Assembly: GCA_903952805.1 (NCBI GenBank)
Contig: CAJBHN010000587.1
Span: 1-8,977, forward strand
From: an uncultured Myxococcales bacterium
Lineage (GTDB): Bacteria; Myxococcota; UBA727; VGSZ01
Direction of reading: 5' to 3'
DNA: 8,977 bases
This document shows, in pieces, positions 1 through 5,361 of the stretch. Numbering within the stretch: the first letter of the stretch is position 1; each line of letters opens with the position of its first letter. Position numbers and translations under genes: made by a program. The notes under the pieces were generated by a model. The model was given only the letters and a program-made list of their open reading frames with translations. It did no database searches and was not told where the DNA came from.

Positions 1-2
1 CC

Positions 3-221
3 TGCGAATGCGTCGAGAATGCAACCTGCGCTCCCGGCTTCGAATTCGACGCCGCCAGCTGCGATTGCCTGTGTTCGGCGGCGGCGCTCGCCTGTCCCGC
101 GACGTTTGTGCCGAACCTTGACAGCTGCGGCTGCGACTGCGCCCCCAACTGCGGCGGAGCGTGCGCTGCAGGCACCATCTGCAACGCAACGCTGTGCGAA
201 TGCCGGGGGATTGGTGGCTGA
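3..221 (+). CDS. Cysteine-rich CXCXC-repeat protein, C-terminal end (5' partial)
   Basis: This reading frame is open from the left edge to a TGA at 219-221 and gives the last 72 residues of a larger protein. Fifteen of the 72 residues are cysteine. Two consecutive blocks have the spacing C-x10-C-x-C-x-C (Cys9/20/22/24 and Cys31/42/44/46, counted from base 3), repeating every 22 residues. They are followed by a less regular tail with Cys50, 54, 60, 65 and 67. That spacing is the CXCXC repeat known from Balbiani-ring proteins and the VEGF-C/D tail, where the cysteines form disulfides, so an exported or surface protein is likely. The signal peptide and any N-terminal domain lie outside the window. 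Codon third positions are mostly G/C, which supports this frame over the overlapping alternatives. No enzymatic function can be assigned. The reading of the frame is firm; the role is unknown. Confidence 0.75.
   Translation, partial: CECVENATCAPGFEFDAASCDCLCSAAALACPATFVPNLDSCGCDCAPNCGGACAAGTICNATLCECRGIGG
9..140 (+). repeat. Two tandem 22-residue CXCXC protein repeats
   Basis: Within the cysteine-rich gene, residues 9-30 and 31-52 follow the same pattern: Cys, ten residues, then Cys-x-Cys-x-Cys, then six or three residues to the next Cys. The residues between the cysteines differ (CAPGFEFDAASCDCLC against CPATFVPNLDSCGCDC). This makes it an old protein-level repeat kept by cysteine spacing, not a recent DNA duplication. 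An upstream CEC at the window edge could be the end of a further copy outside the window. Confidence 0.75.
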
Positions 222-308
222 ACAGGCGACCAGGTCGCTCGATGTTGTGGGAGGGTCCAGGGGTGTGGGTGACGGTCTGATTGACGGCCCCGCGCGCAGG
301 CACCCGCG
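222..308. other. Short intergenic gap, cysteine-rich gene to glycosyltransferase gene
   Basis: These 87 bases separate two plus-strand genes. I see no convincing hairpin plus T-tract and no clear promoter boxes. The only translation signal is a modest AGG at 298-300, eight bases before the ATG of the next gene. Whether the two genes share a transcript cannot be decided from the sequence. Confidence 0.4.
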
Positions 309-1976
309 ATGAGCAACCACGAGGGGACATTTCTTTTCGGGTTGAAAAGCAAACTGCCGCTTTTGTTTGTTGGCCTGGTGTTGTTCGTCAGCCTCGGGAA
401 ATCCGAGAACATGGACGATTACGTCTACATCTTGGTGGCGAAGAATATCGCGAGGAACCTGGTCGACCCCTATGCTGGACTGGTCCATTGGGGCTCAACC
501 TACGAACCCCTGTTCAGCGTCAACGAAAACCCACCACTGTTCTCTTATGTCCTCGCCATGGCCGGCGCCGCTGCCCAGTGGAATATCGCGGCGCTGCACC
601 TGATCGTATTGCCGATCACTTTGGCTGGCATCATCGGCACCGGGAAACTGGCCTCGACGCTTGGCGCCAATCCCTACCAGGCGCAGTGGGGATTGGGGCT
701 GTCGGCGCTCTGGCTCGTGTCGGCCTCAACCCTCATGTGCGACGTCATGATGGTATCGCTGTCAGTGTGGGCAGCGCTCTGCGCCCAGCATGCTGTCAAC
801 GCTCTGGAGCGGCGCGCAATCGCATGGGCCGCCCTTGCAGGCGTGTTGGCCGGGTTGGCGTTTTGGACCAAATTTTCGGCAATCCTTGTTGCCGCCGGGC
901 TCGGAATGCACTTGTTGTTGCGGGGGCACACTCGTCGCCCATTCGTGCTGTTCTCGTTGGTATTTCTATCCCTGTTCGTCAGCTTCGACGTGTTCACGTG
1001 GCTGAAATATGGCGAGTCAAAATTCTTGGACGCCATACTCCATACGACCGTGACCGCCGAAGGAGGTTCAACGCCTGTTCGCATGGCCACAACGCTGATG
1101 CTCCTTGGGGCCGGCTGCTTGGCCATGGTGGCAACGAATGTCGTGTCATTTCGTCGTCGTGATGGTCTTGTCTGCGTGTTCGCCGGGATGGTCGCGACGG
1201 TGTTGATGTTTGCCAGCCATCAATTCCCCGTGCTCGACGAAGCCAGCGGGCCCCGGTCCCTTGGTCTTGGCCTGCACGCCTGGGCATTTTCAAGCGTCGG
1301 TTTCGCCGTTGTTTTCCTGGCCTGTTCGCGAAGGCACATCGCCATCAGACAACCGGTCCTGATGTTGATACCGATCCTGTTTTTGCTTTTCTCAGTGAAA
1401 CTGAATTGGTGCGCCAACGCTCGCTCTGTTCTGCCCGCCTTGCCATTTCTGGCTGTGTGGCTGGCCATGCCTGTGGCACCACGCGTGTCGGAAAGCCCCA
1501 GGGCAGACCGGTGGTCAGGACATGCGTTGCTCGCAGCATGCGGCATGCTGGCCGTGCTTGTCCTCCACGGCGACATTCAATGGGGCGAAACCATGCACCG
1601 CGCCGCGCAGTTGGCTGCCACGACCCACACCGACAATAAGCAGCACACGACCTTTGCGGGACATTGGGGTTTCCAGGCTGCACTGGAAGAGCAGGGCTTT
1701 CGCCCTCTGGACATGGTCCACCAGAACTTTCGCCCCGGTGACATTGTGGTCGCGCAAGGCTCAAGCGCTGGACAAGTGCTTCCCACACATTGGACGTTCG
1801 TCGACGGCTTCGTCCAGCCGATACCTGCCTGGGCGAGCACGTTCAGCGAGGAAACGGGCGCTGGGTTTTATCTCGCCAACGAAAAAATGCCGTTTCCATT
1901 TACCCTGCTGTTTCCCTACGACGACACGCTGTACTTCTTCAAAGTTGAAACCGAACCCGTCGCTGCGACTCGCTAG
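309..1976 (+). CDS. GT-C fold membrane glycosyltransferase (GT39/PMT-like)
   Basis: A 555-residue polytopic membrane protein. After a first hydrophobic segment (about residues 15-30), the loop carries Asp36-Asp37-Tyr, matching the catalytic acidic loop of GT39/ArnT/PMT enzymes, then NENPPL (72-77), equivalent to the usual 'HPPL' motif. Further family marks are Asp145 at the start of a membrane helix, GLAFWTKFS (182-190, the usual 'GlalltK') and RSVLPALPFL (372-381, the usual 'RYLLPALPFL'). About ten hydrophobic segments run to residue 420. The last 135 residues are soluble and probably extracytoplasmic. Such enzymes transfer sugars from polyprenyl-phosphate donors to lipids, proteins or glycans on the outer face of the inner membrane. 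The donor and acceptor here cannot be told. The ATG at 309 has a weak AGG ribosome site eight bases upstream, and a membrane segment follows as expected. smpB follows 45 nt later on the same strand with no evident functional link. Confidence 0.8.
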   Translation: MSNHEGTFLFGLKSKLPLLFVGLVLFVSLGKSENMDDYVYILVAKNIARNLVDPYAGLVHWGSTYEPLFSVNENPPLFSYVLAMAGAAAQWNIAALHLIVLPITLAGIIGTGKLASTLGANPYQAQWGLGLSALWLVSASTLMCDVMMVSLSVWAALCAQHAVNALERRAIAWAALAGVLAGLAFWTKFSAILVAAGLGMHLLLRGHTRRPFVLFSLVFLSLFVSFDVFTWLKYGESKFLDAILHTTVTAEGGSTPVRMATTLMLLGAGCLAMVATNVVSFRRRDGLVCVFAGMVATVLMFASHQFPVLDEASGPRSLGLGLHAWAFSSVGFAVVFLACSRRHIAIRQPVLMLIPILFLLFSVKLNWCANARSVLPALPFLAVWLAMPVAPRVSESPRADRWSGHALLAACGMLAVLVLHGDIQWGETMHRAAQLAATTHTDNKQHTTFAGHWGFQAALEEQGFRPLDMVHQNFRPGDIVVAQGSSAGQVLPTHWTFVDGFVQPIPAWASTFSEETGAGFYLANEKMPFPFTLLFPYDDTLYFFKVETEPVAATR

Positions 1977-2021
1977 CCGTATGCCGGTCGACGGCCAGTT
2001 CCCAAAGCGCTACGAGGCCCC

Positions 2022-2498
2022 ATGGGCGAGAAGAAGAAGAAGGCTGGCGCTGGCGACGGTTTGATCGCCGAGAATCGTCGAGCGAAATACGACTATGAGG
2101 TCGGCGACACCCTGGAGTGCGGCATCGTCCTCGTCGGTGCCGAGGTCAAGTCGCTGCGGAACAAAGCAGTGGCCTTCGCTGACGCATATGCGGACATCCA
2201 AAACGGCGAACTTTGGCTGTATAATGTCAAGATTGACCGCTACGCCCAAAGCAACATTGACGTCGTTGAACCCAGTCGGAAACGTCGACTGTTGGCCAAC
2301 AAGGCCGAGATCGAGAAACTCAGAAAGATGGTCGCTGAACGCGGCTACACGGTCATCCCCCTCAAGCTCTATTTCAAGGGACCGTACGCCAAGTGCTTGA
2401 TTGGCCTGGCCCGAGGCAAGAACAAGGAAGACAAGCGCGACACCATCCGCAAACGAGAGGCAGATCGAGACATGGCCCGGGCCCTTCGTCGAGGTTGA
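2022..2498 (+). CDS. smpB: SmpB, tmRNA-binding trans-translation protein
   Basis: A 158-residue protein that matches SmpB along its length. It binds the tRNA-like part of tmRNA and brings it to ribosomes stalled on broken mRNAs, which allows ribosome rescue and tagging of the unfinished peptide. Diagnostic stretches are IAENRRAKYDYEVGDTLECG (residues 15-34), GAEVKSLRNK (39-48), the 'EPxRxRxLL' segment as EPSRKRRLL (83-91), GYTVIPLKLYF (108-118) and the LARGKNKEDKRDTIRKRE stretch. The basic C-terminal tail ends ALRRG; in the family this tail enters the mRNA channel. A GAGG at 2014-2017 precedes the ATG at a short spacing of four bases. The length is normal for the family. The partner tmRNA gene was not found in this window. 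The downstream gene zapA converges on it. Confidence 0.96.
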   Translation: MGEKKKKAGAGDGLIAENRRAKYDYEVGDTLECGIVLVGAEVKSLRNKAVAFADAYADIQNGELWLYNVKIDRYAQSNIDVVEPSRKRRLLANKAEIEKLRKMVAERGYTVIPLKLYFKGPYAKCLIGLARGKNKEDKRDTIRKREADRDMARALRRG

Positions 2499-2506
2499 CG
2501 GGACTT

Positions 2507-2538
2507 CCTGCCCATGACGGAGTCGGCAGCGGGACAGG
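2507..2538. terminator. Weak imperfect hairpin between convergent smpB and zapA
   Basis: In the 71-base gap between the convergent smpB and zapA genes, CCTGCCC (2507-2513) can pair with GGGACAGG (2531-2538), leaving one bulged A and a 17-base loop. There is no T-tract on either strand. It could be a modest bidirectional stop for transcription, but the evidence is only its position and a seven-pair stem. Confidence 0.2.
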
Positions 2539-2569
2539 CGACCACGAGATGACTCGGGTCGTTGGCAAC

Positions 2570-2953
2570 TCAGGTCTCGACGATGCCGCCTGCCGAGGGA
2601 ACGACTGTGTCATCGCCGATTCGTTGCTCGCGGAGGCCGCCCTCGACCACCGCTTCGTCGAGGGCTCCGAGGGCATCAACGACGCGTTGGAGCGCCCGGG
2701 CGGCGATGGCCGTGGCGTCGTCACGAATGACGGCACTGCGTTCGCGCTCCACTTGCAGCTCTTCGGCCAGATTGAGCGCCACCAGCACGGCAAGCTGTTG
2801 GGGGGTGGCGCTTGGTGCGGCGCGACGGAGTTCGTCGAGCAGTCTGTTCACTTGCCCCGCCAGCCCGTGAACCCAGGCATCGTCTCGCTCCGTGCGAACC
2901 GAGAGGGGCAGTTCCATGATCTCGACGTCGACCCGCCGCTTTATCGTCGCCAT
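2570..2953 (-). CDS. zapA: ZapA-like cell division protein
   Basis: A 127-residue protein similar to ZapA, the small cytoplasmic protein that binds FtsZ and cross-links its protofilaments in the division ring. The N-terminal part has the usual beta strand and opening (RRVDVEIMELPLSVRT, residues 6-21), followed by a helix with the family's paired acidic/aromatic positions (ERDDAWVHGLAGQVNRLLDE). The conserved 'LAVLVALNLAEEL' helix is at residues 54-66. A longer coiled coil runs to about residue 105 and makes the dimer/tetramer in known ZapA. The tail (106-127) is variable. I chose the ATG at 2953 over the one at 2989 because GAGAGG lies nine bases upstream and the family begins just before the VDVEI strand. 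It is convergent to smpB and divergent from the exported TPR gene. No 6S RNA is visible downstream, unlike the zapA-ssrS arrangement of gammaproteobacteria. Confidence 0.85.
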   Translation of the reverse strand: MATIKRRVDVEIMELPLSVRTERDDAWVHGLAGQVNRLLDELRRAAPSATPQQLAVLVALNLAEELQVERERSAVIRDDATAIAARALQRVVDALGALDEAVVEGGLREQRIGDDTVVPSAGGIVET

Positions 2954-2962
2954 CGCACGCCG

Positions 2963-2968
2963 CCTCTC
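2963..2968 (-). promoter_or_regulatory. Ribosome binding site that sets the zapA start
   Basis: On the minus strand this reads GAGAGG and ends nine bases before the ATG at 2953. The alternative upstream ATG at 2989 has no comparable site, so this supports the shorter ZapA. Confidence 0.6.
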
Positions 2969-3025
2969 GCTGTCGGCAGGGTAGACCAACGCAGACAGCA
3001 GCTACAAGCGAAGGAGCGCTGTGTC

Positions 3026-3043
3026 ATGATGAAGATGCTGTGA
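3026..3043 (+). other. Five-codon mini-ORF with strong ribosome site
   Basis: In the divergent zapA/TPR gap, AAGGAG (3011-3016) is followed after nine bases by ATG ATG AAG ATG CTG TGA, a complete five-residue reading frame, MMKML. It lies 44 bases before the TPR gene start, which itself begins GTG ATG AAG CGA CTG, giving nearly the same residues in the same order. It may be a short leader peptide, or a decayed duplicate of the gene's own start. The ribosome site is stronger than that of the real gene. Function is unproven. Confidence 0.3.
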
Positions 3044-3074
3044 AGCTCGGCGGGCGCGCCGACGTCACGTTGTC

Positions 3075-3080
3075 GTGAGG
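3075..3080 (+). promoter_or_regulatory. Ribosome binding site that sets the TPR gene start
   Basis: GTGAGG with its GAGG core at 3077-3080 ends seven bases before the ATG at 3088. This favours that ATG over the GTG immediately in front of it at 3085. Confidence 0.5.
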
Positions 3081-3087
3081 TTCTGTG

Positions 3088-3927
3088 ATGAAGCGACTGC
3101 TTGGTGCCTTGTTCCTGCTGATGCCCTCGGTTGCCCTGGCGGCGCCACTGAGCGGAAAGTTCCAATCGCCGCTGGGCATCTTGAGCGTCAAGGAGGCCGC
3201 CGACGGAACGGTCACTGGCTCCATCACCGACGCCAAGAATCCCTGCGGCTTTCCCAAGGGTACGGCCGTCCTCAACGGCGCCCGGCTCGACGACAGCTGT
3301 GTGGCGGGGACATTCAAGGCGTGCAAACTGATGACCGATACCTGCGCGGGATTCATTCAGGGTGACGCCATTTTGCTCGTCTCCAAGGGAGGCGCGCTCC
3401 TGTCGGGTACCGTCCACCTCGACGGTAGAGGCTGTCTGACGCCCCTCACGGGCGACGCGCTGGTGTTGAAGAAGTCCGGCAGTGGCGCGCCGCCGAAGCC
3501 ACCGGCACCGCCACCCAAGCCACAGCATGACCAATCAGAACAGCTCGCCAAAGACGCCCACGCGCTGATCATGGCGGGTGAAGCCGAAGAGGCCCGGAAG
3601 AAATGCCAGGACGCCGTCAAACTGGATCCCGGATTTTCCCAAGGCTACACCTGCCTTGGCGTGACCTATTATCTCCGAGAACGCTATGACGAAGCGTTTG
3701 AACAATACGCCAAAGCACTCGAAGCCGACCCGGCCAATCGCGATGTCTACTACAATATGGCGTCGATCTATGCCATTCAGGGCAAAATCGATGAAGCACT
3801 ACAATACCTCAAGCTCTCGGTGCTGAATGGATATATCGACTTGCCTACGCTGAGCAGCGACAGCGATCTCAAAAATCTGCATGGCAACGCCGAGTTCGAG
3901 CGCATCAAGAGTGGCCAGCTCGAGTAG
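3088..3927 (+). CDS. Exported TPR protein with cysteine-containing N-terminal domain
   Basis: A 279-residue protein. Residues 1-18 form a Sec signal peptide (Lys-Arg, hydrophobic core, VALA then AP), without a lipobox. Residues 22-128 look like an all-beta domain: alternating hydrophobic strands, Gly-rich turns and five cysteines (53, 71, 79, 86, 116) that could form disulfides after export. I do not recognise this domain. A proline/lysine linker (PPKPPAPPPKP, 135-145) leads to about three tetratricopeptide repeats (150-182, 185-216, 219-250), with typical Gly-Tyr and 'DEAFEQYAKALEADP' spacing. The end, DLPTLSSDSDLKNLHGNAEF, resembles the 'TPR end-of-group' sequence found after such repeats. 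TPRs usually bind partner proteins, so a periplasmic scaffold or adaptor is plausible. The partner is unknown. It is divergent from zapA, and the kinase-like gene starts 86 nt downstream on the same strand. Confidence 0.8.
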   Translation: MKRLLGALFLLMPSVALAAPLSGKFQSPLGILSVKEAADGTVTGSITDAKNPCGFPKGTAVLNGARLDDSCVAGTFKACKLMTDTCAGFIQGDAILLVSKGGALLSGTVHLDGRGCLTPLTGDALVLKKSGSGAPPKPPAPPPKPQHDQSEQLAKDAHALIMAGEAEEARKKCQDAVKLDPGFSQGYTCLGVTYYLRERYDEAFEQYAKALEADPANRDVYYNMASIYAIQGKIDEALQYLKLSVLNGYIDLPTLSSDSDLKNLHGNAEFERIKSGQLE

Positions 3928-4013
3928 CGTCGACGGCACCTTGAATGGTATTGGTTTGGCCGACTTCACCGGTGACGACATTTCAGCGAAGCAACACAGG
4001 AATTCCCACGAGC
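3928..4013. other. Short gap before the kinase-like gene
   Basis: These 86 bases lie between two plus-strand genes. The reading frame of the next gene is open here back to an ATG at 3945, but the 23 residues it would add do not resemble a kinase N-terminus and are probably not translated. No terminator or clear promoter is visible. Confidence 0.35.
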
Positions 4014-5009
4014 ATGGCAGGCACCGACACCGCCCAGCGAAAGCGCCCCGACCAGCGGATTGGTTCGTTCGTCGTCATCGATGAGTTGAAGGGCAACGCG
4101 GTGGCGCGGGCTTTTCGCGCGCGCTATCGCCCCCAGATCGGCGACGCCCCCCTGGCTCTCGACACCGATGACATTGTCGTCGTGCGGGTCCTGCGCGACG
4201 CAGCCATTCGTGATCCTTCGCAGGTCAACGCGTTCACTCGCGAAGCCGAGTTGCTCACCCTCATTGATCACCCCTGCATGGTTCGGGGGCTCACACGGGG
4301 CGTCACGTCCGGCCGAATCTGGATGGCGACGGAGTACGTCGAGGGAGAAGAGCTTGCCACGCTCATGCTGGCGGCCCGCATCGAGGCATTGCGCCTCAAG
4401 CCTGAAATTGCCCTGGTCATCATTCTTGATGTGCTCGCCGGTTTGTCAGCAGCCCAGGGCATCGCTGATGCCCGCGGCCGACCCATGGGGCTCATCCACC
4501 GCAATGTCTCCCCGCAGAGCGTTGTGCTCGACCTGCGAGGGCGGACGCACCTGGCGGACCTTGGTTCAGCCATTCTCTCGGTCCGCGAGGAGCCCGGCGA
4601 CGACGTCGTTGGCACCCATGGCTACCTGGCCCCCGAGCAGGCCAGACGTGAACCACTGACGCAGGGTGTCGACGTCTACGGCGCCGGCATTCTTTTGTTT
4701 GAGTTGCTCACGGGCTCGCGCGCGTTCAACGTCGAAGGGCTGAGCGATGCCTCGGTCATCGCAGCGCATGCTGAAAATCACCGTGCGAGCTGGCCTGACG
4801 ACGTGGACTTGCCTCTCGACCTCAAAGCGCTCGTTGACCAGGCCACCGCCGACACGCCGGAAGACCGGCCTGCTGACGCCGCCGCCCTCTACGCGCTCGT
4901 GGAAGGCCTGCTGGAAGACCCAGATGACGCCCGAGAGAGGCTCGCGCTGGTGGTCCGCGATCTGGTGACGTCCAACCCCGACCGACAAGCAGCACCGCTG
5001 CTCATCTGA
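4014..5009 (+). CDS. Hanks-type Ser/Thr protein kinase homologue, probable pseudokinase
   Basis: A 331-residue cytoplasmic protein with a protein-kinase fold over residues 16-300 and no membrane segment. Retained landmarks are the alphaC Glu78 (FTREAELL, before IDHPCMV), EYVEG (hinge, 107-111), Asp182 of the DFG triplet (as DLG), GTHGYLAPE (200-208), Asp220 in the alphaF helix (GVDVYGAGILLFELLTG) and Arg285 (PEDRP). The catalytic parts are changed. The glycine-rich loop is missing (ELKGNAVARAF). The VAIK lysine is Arg58 (VVVRVLR). The catalytic loop reads HRNVSPQS (162-169), so both the catalytic Asp and the Mg-binding Asn are replaced. Phosphotransfer is therefore unlikely, and a binding or allosteric role fits better. 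The start at 4014 (MAGTDTAQ) is chosen because the fold begins soon after; an ATG at 3945 is possible. The gene converges on yacG with a 19-base gap. The fold assignment is firm; inactivity is inferred. Confidence 0.85.
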   Translation: MAGTDTAQRKRPDQRIGSFVVIDELKGNAVARAFRARYRPQIGDAPLALDTDDIVVVRVLRDAAIRDPSQVNAFTREAELLTLIDHPCMVRGLTRGVTSGRIWMATEYVEGEELATLMLAARIEALRLKPEIALVIILDVLAGLSAAQGIADARGRPMGLIHRNVSPQSVVLDLRGRTHLADLGSAILSVREEPGDDVVGTHGYLAPEQARREPLTQGVDVYGAGILLFELLTGSRAFNVEGLSDASVIAAHAENHRASWPDDVDLPLDLKALVDQATADTPEDRPADAAALYALVEGLLEDPDDARERLALVVRDLVTSNPDRQAAPLLI

Positions 5010-5020
5010 ACATCAGCGGT
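4994..5020. terminator. Perfect 7-bp inverted repeat at the pseudokinase/yacG junction
   Basis: ACCGCTG (4994-5000) and CAGCGGT (5014-5020) form a perfect seven-pair stem around a 13-base loop that contains the TGA of the kinase-like gene. It sits between two convergent genes, where a bidirectional terminator would be expected, but there is no T-tract on either strand and the stem is short. Confidence 0.25.
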
Positions 5021-5028
5021 CGGTCGGA

Positions 5029-5247
5029 TCACTGCTCATCAAAGTCAGGTGCCCGCGAGAGCACCTCAAGGTCCTCGAGCTCGGCCGGGGGCCCGGCGAT
5101 TCGGTGCTCCTCCCCGAGCCAGCGCCCAAGGTCGATGAGCTTGCAGCGCTCGGAACAAAACGGCGCCCATGACGGACGAGCGACACCCACCTCGAAATGG
5201 ATGGTCGCCCTGCAGGTCGGACAGCGAGGAGAACGGGGTGTCGCCAC
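5029..5247 (-). CDS. yacG: YacG-like zinc-binding protein (DNA gyrase inhibitor family)
   Basis: A 72-residue protein with the YacG signature. The zinc ligands are Cys9, Cys12, Cys31 and Cys35 (CPTC and CSERC), and the hallmark FCSERCKLIDLGRWLGEEHRI follows at residues 30-50. In Escherichia coli YacG binds the GyrB subunit and blocks DNA binding by gyrase. The same role is assumed from family, not shown here. The spacing between the cysteine pairs is three residues longer than in the E. coli protein. The acidic C-terminal tail (55-72) is typical. The start is a GTG at 5247: the frame is closed by a TGA seven codons upstream and no ATG lies between. The ribosome site is weak. It is convergent with the kinase-like gene and divergent from the PilZ-like gene, and it looks like a housekeeping gene unrelated to its neighbours. 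Confidence 0.9.
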   Translation of the reverse strand: MATPRSPRCPTCRATIHFEVGVARPSWAPFCSERCKLIDLGRWLGEEHRIAGPPAELEDLEVLSRAPDFDEQ

Positions 5248-5361
5248 CTGGGCACCATACCGACTTCACCGACAGTCGTCTGCCCCTACGCCACTGCAGC
5301 GACGCCTCGGCCACGATCCAGGCCCGCACGTGGAGATGGATCCTGCTACCGTCAGGGAGCC
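5248..5361. other. Divergent intergenic region between yacG and the PilZ-like gene
   Basis: These 114 bases separate two diverging genes, so promoters in both directions are expected here. I see no confident -35/-10 pair or operator. An AGGGAG at 5354-5359 lies two bases before the ATG at 5362; counted from its first AGG the spacing is five. The plus-strand frame stays open through this region but its translation is arginine-rich and unlike a protein. Confidence 0.35.

Noticed and set aside
281..1162. A 293-codon plus-strand open frame overlapping the glycosyltransferase gene
   Set aside because: Its translation is Arg/Gly/His-rich and unlike a folded protein, while the overlapping frame has clear membrane segments and GT39 motifs.
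2499..2569. Possible 6S RNA or tmRNA gene near zapA/smpB
   Set aside because: The gap is only 71 bases, too short for either RNA, and no tRNA-like end or tag-peptide frame is visible.
2570..2989. Longer ZapA beginning at the ATG at 2989
   Set aside because: The additional 12 residues are outside the family's usual N-terminus, and the GAGAGG ribosome site is placed correctly for the ATG at 2953.
2393..3043. A 216-codon plus-strand open frame covering the zapA locus
   Set aside because: It overlaps the end of smpB and is antisense to zapA, which has a clear family match. Its translation shows no domain.
5197..5361. An earlier start for the PilZ-like gene at 5197
   Set aside because: The extra 55 residues overlap the divergent yacG start, are Arg/Pro-rich and low in protein character, and no ribosome site was identified for that ATG.
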